Below, piece after piece: positions 16,279-24,645 of a stretch of DNA of 64,000 nt; within the stretch, counting starts at the first letter, position 1; each line of letters starts with the position of its first letter. Source of the DNA: Streptomyces rhizosphaerihabitans (lineage in GTDB: Bacteria; Actinomycetota; Actinomycetes; Streptomycetales; Streptomycetaceae). The notes below the pieces were generated by a model. It searched no databases and had not been told where the DNA came from. It saw nothing but the letters and a program-made list of their open reading frames with translations. The stretch lies in NCBI RefSeq assembly GCF_025399795.1, contig NZ_JAODTZ010000048.1:1-64000 (forward strand). Direction: 5' to 3'. Position numbers and translations under genes: made by a program.

Positions 16279-19200
16279 CTACCGTTCGCTGACCGCCGCC
16301 GCCCCGAGGCTTCGTCCCTTCCGGAAGGCCTTGTCGTACGCCTCCGCGGAGAGCCGACTTCTTACGCGGTCTCTGGTACGGACGATCTCGGGGTCGCCGT
16401 CGGCCGCGAAGCCCCGCAGGACGACGGCCGCGCCGAGCAGGACGGCGGCCTGTTCGGGAGCCCTGGCGACGGCGGCCGACGCCTCGGCGACGTCCGCGAG
16501 TTCGAGTCCGCCGTGCACCTCGCGGGCGAGGGCACCGGCCTGGGCGAACCAGTCACGGGCCTCGTCGGGGCGCCCCTCGGCGAGGGCGGTGCGGCCCAGC
16601 CCGATCAGGATCCGCACGGACTCGCCGATGCTGAACCAGTTCCGCGCGCACGCCTCCAGGGCGCTTTCGTAGTGCACGCGCGCGCGTGCCGTGTCCCCGT
16701 GCTGCCGGGCCGTGTCGCCGAGACCCCGGTGCGCGGCCGCGACCTTGTCCGGGGCGCCGGCCGTACGGGCCAGGGAGGCGGCGCGCGTGTAGTGCGCGGC
16801 CGCTCCTTCGAGGTCCCCGAGATGCAGGAGGACGGTGGCCCGGCGCTGCAACAGGTCACCGGTCTCCTCCGACGCCGCGAGCTCCCGTACGTACGTCAGG
16901 GCCTCGTCGATGAAGGCCAGGGCCCGCAGGTGCTCGCCGCGCACGTCGGCCAGCAGCGCCAGCCAGTCGAGGCAGTTGGCCAGGCCCCAGCGGCACCCGG
17001 TGGCCCGGAACCCGGTCAGTCCCCGGGTGAAAGCCGCCTCGGCGGCCTCGGGCCGCCCGGCGAACATCTGCTGGAGGCCGTCACCGAGCTCCAGCAGGGC
17101 CAGTGCCCAGGGGGCGTCGCCGGCCTGGCGGCGCACCTGGTCGTCGGTGACGCGCCGCGGCCCGTCCGCGACCGACCACATCACGAGGGCGAAGGGCAGT
17201 CGCAGGGGTTCGGTCAGCGTGGCGAACAGGGCGGCGGCCCGGTCCAGGCGTTCCTGCGCACAGGGATCGTCGCCGTCGCCGGAGACCGTGTTGATCAGGC
17301 ACAGGACGTACTCCTCCGTCAGCCCCGGCGGAGGGCCGTCGCCGAGGGCCGTCAGCAGTTCCCGGGCGAGCGGCACCTGCTCGCCGTGCAGCCCGCGCAG
17401 ACGCCAGAACCACGACAGGACGGCCATGAGGAGCAGGGCCCGTCGCGGGTCGGCGCGGACGAGGCGGTGCAGGGCCGCGTCCAGGTTTCCGCGCTCCGCG
17501 CTCAGCCGGGCCAGCCAGGGGAGTTGTCCGCCGCTCCGCAGATGCGGTTCCGCCTCCTCGGCCAGGCCGAGGAAATACCGGGCGTGCGCGTCCCGCAGCC
17601 GGTCCTCCTCACCGGCCGACGCCAGGTGCTCGGCGGCGAACGCGCGGATGGTCTCCAGCATCCGGTAGCGCCCGTCGACGGCCTCCAGCAGCGACTTCTC
17701 CACCAGGGAGGCCAGCAGGTCCTCGGGATACGGCACGGCGCACACGGCCTCGATCGCGGCGAGGGTCGCGCCCCCGGAGAACACCGTCAGCCGCCGCGCC
17801 AGCCCGCGTTCCTCCTCGTCCAGCAGGTCCCAGCTCCACTCCACGACCGCCCGCAGTGTGCGATGGCGGGGCGCCTTGGTGCGATCACCCCGGGACAGTA
17901 GGCGGAAGCGGTCGCCGAGGCGGTCGGCGAGGCGGTCGGCGAGTTCGTCGGGGGTGAGGGTGCGCAGCCGGGCGGCGGCCAGTTCGATGGCCAGCGGGAG
18001 CCCGTCGAGCGCGGCACAGATGCGGGCCACGCGCGGGTGCCCCGTGAAACCCGGCCGCACGGCCGCCGCCCGGTCGAGGAAGAGCCGCACCGCGGCCTCC
18101 GGCGGCAGCGGCGGCACCGGGCAGAGCACCTCACCCGTGATGCCCAGCGATTCCCGGCTGGTCGCGAGGATCCGCACGCCGGGACAGGCGCCGAGCAGCA
18201 GCGCGGCCACCTGGGCCGCCTCCTCGACCAGGTGCTCGCAGTTGTCCAGTACCAGCAGCAGCTCACGGTCCTCCAGCGCGGCGAGGAGGCGTCGCGTGGT
18301 GTCGCTCGCCGGCGTACGGAATCCCTCGTGGACACCGAGTGCGGTGAGGATGGCGTACGGGATCCGGGAGCCGTCGGTGAGGTCGGTCAGCTCGACGACG
18401 CAAACGTCCGCGTAAGCGCTTGCGCAAGCGTTTACGTGGCTGTGGCTGTGGCTGTGGCTGTGGCTGTGGCTGTGAGTGCCGGTGCCGGTGCCGGTGCGTG
18501 CGGGGGCGGGGTCGCCGGTACTCGTTGCCCCTGCGCAGATGCGCGCCGCCTCGATCGCGAGGCGGGTCTTTCCGGCTCCCCCCGGTCCGGTGAGCGTCAC
18601 CAGACGGGCCTCGGCGAGGAGATCCCCGACCCGCCGCAGTTCGGCGTCGCGGCCGATGAAGCGGGTCAGCTGGGCCGGAAGGCGCCGCCGGGCCGGCTTC
18701 GCGCCCTGGAGCAGTTCAAGGTGGAGCGCGGACAGTTCGGGCGACGGATCGGCGCCGAGTTCGGCGGCGAGCGTACGGCGGGCCTCCTCGTACACCGCGA
18801 GTGCCTCGGCGGGCCGCCCGTCGGCGTGCAGGGCCCGCATCAGCTGTCCGTACAGCCGCTCGCCCAGTGGATGCGAGCGGATCAGCTCGCGCAGCTCCGG
18901 TACGAGTTCCGGGCCACCGCCGACCGCGAGGTCGGCGTCGACGCGGTCCTGGAAGGCGGCGAGCCGCAGCTGGTCGAGGCGGGCGACCTGGGCGTGCGCG
19001 TCCGGGAGGTCGGCGAGAGCGGGGCCCCGCCACAGGGCGAGCGCTTCCCGGAGTAGGCCGGCCGCAGCCATGTGATCGCCGCCCGTGAGGGCGATGCGCC
19101 CCTCGCGGGCCAGGCGCTCGAAACGGTGGGCGTCCACGGAGTCGGGGGAGACGAGGATGCGGTAGCCGGCCGGGGTGGCCTCGATCTCCGGAGGGGTGCC

Positions 19201-19422
19201 GAGCCGTTTGCGCAGCCGGGAGATCTGGGACTGGAGGGCGTTGGCCGCCCCGGCCGGCGGTTCGGCGCCGTACAGGCCGTCGGTGAGCCGCCGCGTGGAC
19301 ACCGTCCGCCCCGCGTGGAGGAGGAGCAGGGTGAGCAGGGCGCGGGGCCGGGGTCCGCCGGGATCCAGCGGACCGCCGTCCTCGGTGCGGATGTCGAGGG
19401 GGCCCAGGATGCCGAAGCGCAT
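16279..19422 (-). CDS. AfsR/SARP-type transcriptional regulator
   Basis: A 1047-residue regulator. Residues 1-92 are an OmpR-like winged helix, about 99-244 the bacterial transcriptional activator (BTAD) domain, and from about 255 an NB-ARC ATPase with Walker A GPGGAGKT at 279-286. After this come Walker B (LLLVLDNCEHL) and a long TPR-like C-terminus. AfsR-type proteins switch on secondary metabolism after ATP-dependent and phosphorylation signals. A low-complexity insert, TGTGTG followed by about seven His-Ser pairs and VNACASAYADV, sits just after Walker A where relatives have a short loop; it comes from a 6-bp microsatellite. Probably controls the downstream monooxygenase or a distant cluster. 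Confidence 0.93.
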   Translation of the reverse strand: MRFGILGPLDIRTEDGGPLDPGGPRPRALLTLLLLHAGRTVSTRRLTDGLYGAEPPAGAANALQSQISRLRKRLGTPPEIEATPAGYRILVSPDSVDAHRFERLAREGRIALTGGDHMAAAGLLREALALWRGPALADLPDAHAQVARLDQLRLAAFQDRVDADLAVGGGPELVPELRELIRSHPLGERLYGQLMRALHADGRPAEALAVYEEARRTLAAELGADPSPELSALHLELLQGAKPARRRLPAQLTRFIGRDAELRRVGDLLAEARLVTLTGPGGAGKTRLAIEAARICAGATSTGDPAPARTGTGTGTHSHSHSHSHSHSHVNACASAYADVCVVELTDLTDGSRIPYAILTALGVHEGFRTPASDTTRRLLAALEDRELLLVLDNCEHLVEEAAQVAALLLGACPGVRILATSRESLGITGEVLCPVPPLPPEAAVRLFLDRAAAVRPGFTGHPRVARICAALDGLPLAIELAAARLRTLTPDELADRLADRLGDRFRLLSRGDRTKAPRHRTLRAVVEWSWDLLDEEERGLARRLTVFSGGATLAAIEAVCAVPYPEDLLASLVEKSLLEAVDGRYRMLETIRAFAAEHLASAGEEDRLRDAHARYFLGLAEEAEPHLRSGGQLPWLARLSAERGNLDAALHRLVRADPRRALLLMAVLSWFWRLRGLHGEQVPLARELLTALGDGPPPGLTEEYVLCLINTVSGDGDDPCAQERLDRAAALFATLTEPLRLPFALVMWSVADGPRRVTDDQVRRQAGDAPWALALLELGDGLQQMFAGRPEAAEAAFTRGLTGFRATGCRWGLANCLDWLALLADVRGEHLRALAFIDEALTYVRELAASEETGDLLQRRATVLLHLGDLEGAAAHYTRAASLARTAGAPDKVAAAHRGLGDTARQHGDTARARVHYESALEACARNWFSIGESVRILIGLGRTALAEGRPDEARDWFAQAGALAREVHGGLELADVAEASAAVARAPEQAAVLLGAAVVLRGFAADGDPEIVRTRDRVRSRLSAEAYDKAFRKGRSLGAAAVSER
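18411..18436. promoter_or_regulatory. LacI-type palindrome inside the regulator gene
   Basis: Arms CGTAAGCGCTTG (18411-18422) and CAAGCGTTTACG (18425-18436) match at 11 of 12 positions around CG. Each half resembles a LacI/GalR operator (AAGCGCTT). It is coding here and may be chance within a repeat insert. Confidence 0.3.
18436..18471. repeat. 6-bp microsatellite in the AfsR-like gene
   Basis: Six perfect copies of GTGGCT, followed by a degenerate one and then three copies of GCCGGT. On the coding strand it gives Ser-His and Gly-Thr pairs. Period 6 keeps the frame whatever the copy number. Confidence 0.9.
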
Positions 19423-19548
19423 TGGACAGATTCTGGCAGCGGGCGGAGCGCCGCTGCCAGAGGGAAGGGCGCCGCGTGAAACCGCATGACGTCACACGAG
19501 GCCCCGTGAGCGGGAGGCGGCGTATGCGAGGGAACGAACGAGGGCAGC

Positions 19549-19579
19549 AAAAAACCCGCCCACCGTGAGGTGGACGGGC
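19549..19579 (-). terminator. Terminator of rpmB
   Basis: On the minus strand, a 10-bp stem (CCCGTCCACC with GGTGGGCGGG, one G-T pair), TCAC loop and a run of six T. This is the most canonical intrinsic terminator in the window. Confidence 0.88.
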
Positions 19580-19620
19580 TCAGTGCAGACGTACCAGCAG
19601 TGGCCGCGCGCTAGCGGTTG

Positions 19621-19806
19621 TCAGCGCGTGACCTTGCCGGCCTTGATGCACGAGGTGCAAGCGTTCACGCGCTTCGGCGTCCCGCCGACCACGGTACGAA
19701 CGCGCTGGATGTTGGGATTCCAGCGACGCGGCGTACGACGGTGCGAAAACGAGATGCTATTGCCGAAGCCCGGCCCCTTGCCGCAGACATCGCAGTTGGC
19801 AGCCAC
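19621..19806 (-). CDS. rpmB: 50S ribosomal protein L28
   Basis: A 61-residue L28. It keeps two zinc-binding pairs, CDVCGKG at residues 5-11 and CTSCIKAG near the end, so it is the C+ (zinc) paralogue rather than the zinc-free version expressed under Zur control. GTG start with GGAG upstream. Single gene with its own terminator, divergent from the DAK2 gene. Confidence 0.98.
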   Translation of the reverse strand: MAANCDVCGKGPGFGNSISFSHRRTPRRWNPNIQRVRTVVGGTPKRVNACTSCIKAGKVTR

Positions 19807-19898
19807 GGGTCACTCCAAAAACTTCAGATGCACTTACGGTTGATCCCGGCATGCCGAGAATCAAGATCTAGGATCTGAGTGGCGGTGCCAGGGGGATG

Positions 19899-19915
19899 GC
19901 CCGATCGGATCGGGC
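19899..19915. promoter_or_regulatory. Perfect palindrome between rpmB and the DAK2 gene
   Basis: GCCCGATC-G-GATCGGGC, 17 bases, within the 258-base divergent gap. It could be an operator or an RNA hairpin in the leader of the DAK2 gene. Confidence 0.35.
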
Positions 19916-20064
19916 AACTGGAGCAGCATACAACGACTGCGTCCGGAGAACGAAACTACCATGACCGGCCGGTTGCCACCCCGCCCTCCTCAGGGCCCTC
20001 TACCGGCAGTAACCCTTTCTGGGTCTACGCTGCGTCCCACGTCCAGCAGCTCAAGGAGGCGCAG

Positions 20065-22002
20065 GTGCCGCAGGTGCCGCAGACATTCGATGCTCTCGCG
20101 GTGCGCACCTGGTGCGGGCTCGCGCTGGAGGCCCTCGGCCGCGCGCGCGAGGAGATCGACGCGATCAATGTCTACCCGGTTGCGGACGGCGACACCGGGA
20201 CGAACCTGTATCTGACGGTGGAGTCGGCGGCGGCCGCGGTCGAGGCGGTGTTCGCGGGGTACGAGGCGGTGGCCCCTTCGGCGCCCGGCGCCGCCGAGGG
20301 GAACGGGGCGGCCGAAGGAGCCGGGACCGCCCAAGGACCGGGGGCTGCCGGAGGGGGTGGTGTCTCCCTCGCCGATGCCGTGCGGGCCATGGCGCACGGA
20401 GCCCTGATCGGGGCCCGGGGCAACTCCGGAACCATCCTCGCGCAGCTGCTGCGGGGCATGGCCCAGGTGCTCGCCGCCGACGGTGAGAGCAACTGCACCG
20501 ATGGCCGGGGCATGCGCCTCGCCCTGCGCAACGCCGCCGATTCCGCACGCAAGGCCGTCGCGCACCCCGTCGAGGGCACGGTCCTCACCGTCGCCTCGGC
20601 CGCCGCCGACGCGGCTTCCGGCACCGAGGGGGACTGCGGCACGGTCGCGCTCGCGGCCTACGAGGGAGCGAGCGCCGCGCTCACCGCGACCACCGGGCAG
20701 CTCGCCGTCCTGGAACACGCCGGTGTGGTCGACGCGGGCGGGCGGGGACTGGTGGCGGTGCTCTCGGCCCTGGTGGAGACGTTCACGGGGGAGGCACCGA
20801 GGACGCCCGCGGGGTCCGCCTGCCGCCACGAGCCGGAGGCGGAGACTGCTTTCGACGCCACCGGCGGCGCCACTGCGGCCGGCATCCCGGCGCCCGGAAC
20901 CGTCCTCCACACCCCGGACGCTTGTCCCGAGGCCACCGGAGCCACCCGAGCCGGCGCGGGCCGGCGTCCCGGTCATCGCGTGTACGGGGCCGACGGGACG
21001 GACGCGCTGGGGGCGGACAGGACGGACAGGGCCGACGCGGCCGACGCCTGTGTGGACGGGGCGGCGCAGAACGGTCACCCCGCCTTCGAGGTGATCTACC
21101 TCCTGGAAGCGGAGGACGCCGCCGTGGACCGTCTGCGGGACCGGCTCGACGGCCTCGGCGACTCCCTCGTCGTGGTCGGCGGCGACGGCCTGTGGAACGT
21201 CCATGTGCACGTGGACGACGCGGGCGCGGCCGTCGAGGCGGGCGTCGAGGCGGGGCGGCCGTACCGCATCCGGATCACCCACTTCGGGCTCGGAGACGTG
21301 CACACCGGAGCCGGGGCCGGGCGTCCGCCCCGGGAGCGGGCGCAGCGAGCCGTCGTGGCCGTCGTGCCCGGCGAGGGCCTGGCCGGGCTCTACACGGAGG
21401 CCGGGGCGACCACCGTGCTGGCGAGGCCGGGGGAGCCGCCCGCCAGCGGGGAGCTCGTGGAGGCCGTACGACGGGCCCACGCGCGCGAGGTGGTGCTGCT
21501 GCCCAACGACGCCGACCTGCGGCACACCGCGGCGGCGGCCGCCGAACAGGCCCGCACCGAGGGCGTGCGGGTCGCGCTGATCCCGACCCGTTCCGCAGTG
21601 CAGGGCATCGCCGCGCTGGCCGTGCACGAACCGGAGCGCCGCTTCGACGAGGACGTCGTCGCGATGACCTCGGCGGCCGGCGCCACCCGCTACGCCGAGG
21701 TCGCCGTCGCCGAGCGGCAGTCCTGGACCATGGCCGGCATCTGCCAGGCCGGGGACGTCCTCGGCCTCATCGACGGCGACGTCGCCGTCATCGGCGCCGA
21801 CCTCACCACCACGGCGGAGACCGTCCTCGACCGGATGCTCTCGGCGGGCGGCGAGATGGTCACCCTCGTCCTGGGCGACGAGGCCCCCGAGACCATCGCC
21901 GCGCACCTGGAGTCCCGGGTGCGGGAGTCGTACCTCGCGGTGGACACCGTGGTGTACCGGGGCGGGCGCCAGGGCGCGCTGCTGCTGATCGGGGTCGAGT
22001 AG
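20065..22002 (+). CDS. DAK2-domain protein, FakA-like fatty-acid kinase
   Basis: A 645-residue protein. The N-terminal DhaL/DAK2 domain (residues 1-230) has the Mg-ATP motif NVYPVADGDTGTN at 35-47 and a HGALIGARGNSGTILAQLLRG helix; the C-terminal half has a degV-linked FakA layout. FakA phosphorylates fatty acids presented by FakB (DegV) proteins for phospholipid synthesis. The GTG at 20065 follows AGGAGG by 6 bases, which decides it over in-frame starts further upstream. A Gly/Asp/Thr-rich, poorly conserved insert (about residues 300-330) separates the domains. It precedes recG in other Streptomyces as I recall, but here about 7.8 kb of accessory genes lie between. Confidence 0.88.
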   Translation: MPQVPQTFDALAVRTWCGLALEALGRAREEIDAINVYPVADGDTGTNLYLTVESAAAAVEAVFAGYEAVAPSAPGAAEGNGAAEGAGTAQGPGAAGGGGVSLADAVRAMAHGALIGARGNSGTILAQLLRGMAQVLAADGESNCTDGRGMRLALRNAADSARKAVAHPVEGTVLTVASAAADAASGTEGDCGTVALAAYEGASAALTATTGQLAVLEHAGVVDAGGRGLVAVLSALVETFTGEAPRTPAGSACRHEPEAETAFDATGGATAAGIPAPGTVLHTPDACPEATGATRAGAGRRPGHRVYGADGTDALGADRTDRADAADACVDGAAQNGHPAFEVIYLLEAEDAAVDRLRDRLDGLGDSLVVVGGDGLWNVHVHVDDAGAAVEAGVEAGRPYRIRITHFGLGDVHTGAGAGRPPRERAQRAVVAVVPGEGLAGLYTEAGATTVLARPGEPPASGELVEAVRRAHAREVVLLPNDADLRHTAAAAAEQARTEGVRVALIPTRSAVQGIAALAVHEPERRFDEDVVAMTSAAGATRYAEVAVAERQSWTMAGICQAGDVLGLIDGDVAVIGADLTTTAETVLDRMLSAGGEMVTLVLGDEAPETIAAHLESRVRESYLAVDTVVYRGGRQGALLLIGVE

Positions 22003-22016
22003 CGGCAGCGGGACGC

Positions 22017-22065
22017 CGCCTGCGCAGGCGCTCGGACGCCCGCCTGCGCAAGGCGCTCAGACGCC
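22017..22065. repeat. 24/25-bp tandem duplication over the EamA gene stop
   Basis: Copy one 22017-22040 and copy two 22041-22065 differ by one inserted A and one substitution. The second copy contains the stop codon of the minus-strand transporter. Confidence 0.85.
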
Positions 22066-23004
22066 CGCGGGAACCGTGTCCCGTCGAGGGTGCTCCCTGG
22101 GTACGACCGCCCGGTGGGCGCGTTCGACGGCCTGCCCCCAGTAGGTTCCGGCGACCATGAGCACGGCACCGAGGGCGGTGAGGGCCGTGAGGTGTTCGCC
22201 GCCCAGGCCGATGCCGATGGCGACGGCCCAGACCGGTTCGGTGCCCAGCAGCAGACTGGCCCGGCTGGCGGAGCTGCGCTGCACCGCCCAGGTCTGGGCG
22301 AGGAAGGCGAACACGCTGCAGAACAGGGCGAGATGGAGAAGCTGCGCCCAGCCGGCGGCATCGACTCTGCCCAGCGTCGGCAGGGTGCCGGCGACGGGCA
22401 CCACGAACAGGGCGGAGCCGAGAACCGTCTGGACGGCCGTGACGTGCAACGGCCGAACCGTGTGACGGGCCGTGAGCCGCCCCACGAGCGCCACATGGGC
22501 CGCGCGGACCAGCGCGGCGGCGAGGATCAGCAGGTCACCGCTCCGGGGTGAACGGAAACCGCTGCCGGACACCAGGAGCCCGACGGCCAGCAGGCACAGG
22601 CCGGTGGCGGCGAAGTAGCGGAGCGGCAGCCCCGCCGCGCCGGACGTGCGGTCCAGCAGCGGGGTGAGGACGACGGTGAGGCTGATGATCAGACCCGCGT
22701 TGGCCGCGCTGGTGTGCGCGACCCCGTACGTCTCCAGGACCAGGACCGCCGCCTGAGTGACCCCCAGCGCCGCCCCGACGCGAAGCTCGTCGCGCGTGCA
22801 GCGCCTCGTCCGGCGCCGGGCGGCGACGAGTGCGACGCAGGCGACGGCCGAGATGCCGTACCGGGCGAACAGGACGAGCAGGACGGGGAGCGCCGAAGTG
22901 GCTGTCTTGGCGGCCAGATAACTGGAACCCCAGACAGCGGCGACAAGAAGGAGCACCGCGTCGGTGCTGCGGACTCTGGACACGCCCCACACGCTCCCCC
23001 ACAC
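22057..23004 (-). CDS. EamA-family (DMT) transporter
   Basis: A 315-residue inner-membrane protein with about ten hydrophobic helices in two five-helix halves, each starting with the EamA pattern (first half VLLLVAAVWGSSYLAAK). Such exporters move amino acids, metabolites or drugs. The GTG at 23004 is the outermost start, and two in-frame GTG codons at 22992 and 22983 are equally possible. It is divergent from a LysR regulator gene with a 60-base gap, the usual arrangement of a regulator and its exporter. Confidence 0.88.
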   Translation of the reverse strand: MWGSVWGVSRVRSTDAVLLLVAAVWGSSYLAAKTATSALPVLLVLFARYGISAVACVALVAARRRTRRCTRDELRVGAALGVTQAAVLVLETYGVAHTSAANAGLIISLTVVLTPLLDRTSGAAGLPLRYFAATGLCLLAVGLLVSGSGFRSPRSGDLLILAAALVRAAHVALVGRLTARHTVRPLHVTAVQTVLGSALFVVPVAGTLPTLGRVDAAGWAQLLHLALFCSVFAFLAQTWAVQRSSASRASLLLGTEPVWAVAIGIGLGGEHLTALTALGAVLMVAGTYWGQAVERAHRAVVPREHPRRDTVPAGV

Positions 23005-23064
23005 CGACTCTGAAGCCCAGAGCGAAGTTCTTCAGTGTCTTTTAAGCATCACTACAATGAGCGG
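23005..23064. promoter_or_regulatory. Shared promoter region of the EamA and LysR genes
   Basis: Sixty bases, clearly richer in A and T than the flanks (CTTCAGTGTCTTTTAAGCAT within it). LysR proteins typically bind such a divergent gap and regulate both genes. No exact T-N11-A box could be fixed. Confidence 0.45.
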
Positions 23065-24009
23065 ATGAACGAGCGGCAGCTGCGGATCTTGCGCGAACTC
23101 GGTGAGCTGGGAAGTGTCACCGCCGTTGCGGAGGCGCTGCTGATGACCCCCTCGGCGATCTCCCAGCAGCTGCGCCTGCTGCAACGCTCGATCCCCGTTC
23201 CGCTCACCGAACGCGACGGACGACGGCTGGTGCTGACGGACGCCGGGCGGGCGCTGGCCGGCGCGGCGATCGAGGTGGAGAGCGCCCTCGCCCGAGCACG
23301 GCACTGTGTGGACGAGTTCGTCGACGAGCCGGCCGGAGACGTGTCGGTGGCCGCCTTCCACAGCGCGGGCGCCACTTTCTTCCCGATCCTGCTGCGCGGC
23401 CGGGACCCGCAGGCTCCGCGGCTCTCGCTCGCCGACGAGGACGTGGCGCAGGACCACTTTCCCCGGCTGACGCGGGACTACGACCTCGTACTCGCTCATC
23501 ACCTCGCGCACGCGCAGCCCTGGCCACGCACCGTCACCGCCACCACGCTGCTGCGTGAACCGCTCGACGTCGCCATGCCGGCCGACCACCCGCTGGCCCG
23601 CGAAGAGCGCCTGACCCCGCGTGATGTCGCGGACCGGCCGTGGATCACCGTGCACGACGGATTCCCGCTGATGGCCACCATCGACGCCATCGCGGCGGCC
23701 GCGAACCGGCGGCTCGACATCGTCCACCGCATCAACGAATTCGCGGTCGTCGCGGAGACGGTCGCCGCGGGAGGCGGGCTCGCCCTGATGCCCCGCTGGA
23801 CCACACGCCGGCATCCCGCCCTGGTCCTCAGACCACTCAGCGGGGTCCACGCCATACGGCACATCGACGTGCTCCACCGTCCCGAACGCGTGGCACGGAA
23901 GGCCGTCCGGACGGTGCTCGGCGAACTGCGCCGTGCGGCCGAGGCGATCCGGGGCGCCGACGACGCCGATTTCGAGGCCTCCGGGATCCCCGCCGTCGGC
24001 CCACCGTGA
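23065..24009 (+). CDS. LysR-family transcriptional regulator
   Basis: A 314-residue regulator. N-terminal winged helix (LRILRELGELGSVTAVAEAL, then TPSAISQQLRLLQ) and a periplasmic-binding-type effector domain from residue 90. The IciA/ArgP-like look of the HTH, next to an EamA exporter, suggests amino-acid or metabolite efflux control. The ATG at 23065 is preferred over an in-frame start 30 bases upstream that falls in the promoter gap. Downstream is a 636-base gene-free stretch with a minisatellite. Confidence 0.92.
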   Translation: MNERQLRILRELGELGSVTAVAEALLMTPSAISQQLRLLQRSIPVPLTERDGRRLVLTDAGRALAGAAIEVESALARARHCVDEFVDEPAGDVSVAAFHSAGATFFPILLRGRDPQAPRLSLADEDVAQDHFPRLTRDYDLVLAHHLAHAQPWPRTVTATTLLREPLDVAMPADHPLAREERLTPRDVADRPWITVHDGFPLMATIDAIAAAANRRLDIVHRINEFAVVAETVAAGGGLALMPRWTTRRHPALVLRPLSGVHAIRHIDVLHRPERVARKAVRTVLGELRRAAEAIRGADDADFEASGIPAVGPP

Positions 24010-24292
24010 GACCCGGCAGGGAGGTTCCCGGCCCCTGGGCGGCGCGGACGCGGTTCGTTCACCGCGAACGAACCGCCGTGCAGTACCCCATGCCTCATGT
24101 CTCGCGCGGACGCGGCTGTCACGGGCGCGGACACGGCGGTCAGGAGCGACGGCATGGCTGCCAGGGCGGCTGCGCGGATCCCAAGGACGACGACACGGCT
24201 CTCGACGGCAGCGGCGCCTCGACGCCGTACGCCCCCCCCATACGCCCCGAGGCCCCGCCCGAGGCCTGGAGACCTTGTGCTGCAGCCGCGAC

Positions 24293-24450
24293 GCGCTGCA
24301 GTCCTGAGGCGCTGCAGTCCTGAGGCGCTGCAGTCCTGAGGCGCTGCAGTCCTGAGGCGCTGCAGTCCTGAGGCGCTGCAGCCCCGAGGCCTGCAGCCCC
24401 GAGGCGCTGCAGCCCCGAGGCGCTGCAGCCCCGAGGCCTGCAGTCCCGAG
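24293..24450. repeat. 16-bp minisatellite between convergent genes
   Basis: Five perfect tandem copies of GCGCTGCAGTCCTGAG (24293-24372), then about five degenerate copies of 15 or 16 bases in which TCCTGAG becomes CCCCGAG. Further decayed units continue to about 24540. The rest of the gap 24010-24645 shows no gene or RNA that I can support. Confidence 0.95.
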
Positions 24451-24645
24451 GTCTGACTCCCCGAAGCCTGACGCGCTGACGCCGCGACGCGCTGACGCTC
24501 CGAGGCCGGACGCCTTGACGCCCCGACGCCCGGCGGCCTGGTGCCGACGCCCAGAGAGCTGATGCGTTGGCGAGGGGCCCCCGCGCCGCCTGCGCACCGA
24601 TTCGGATGGTCCGCCAGATACGGCACGGTCGCGCAGGCGGCGTGC

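Noticed and set aside
24293..24450. Could the 16-bp repeats be a CRISPR array?
   Set aside because: Units are directly adjacent with no unique spacers and no cas genes nearby.
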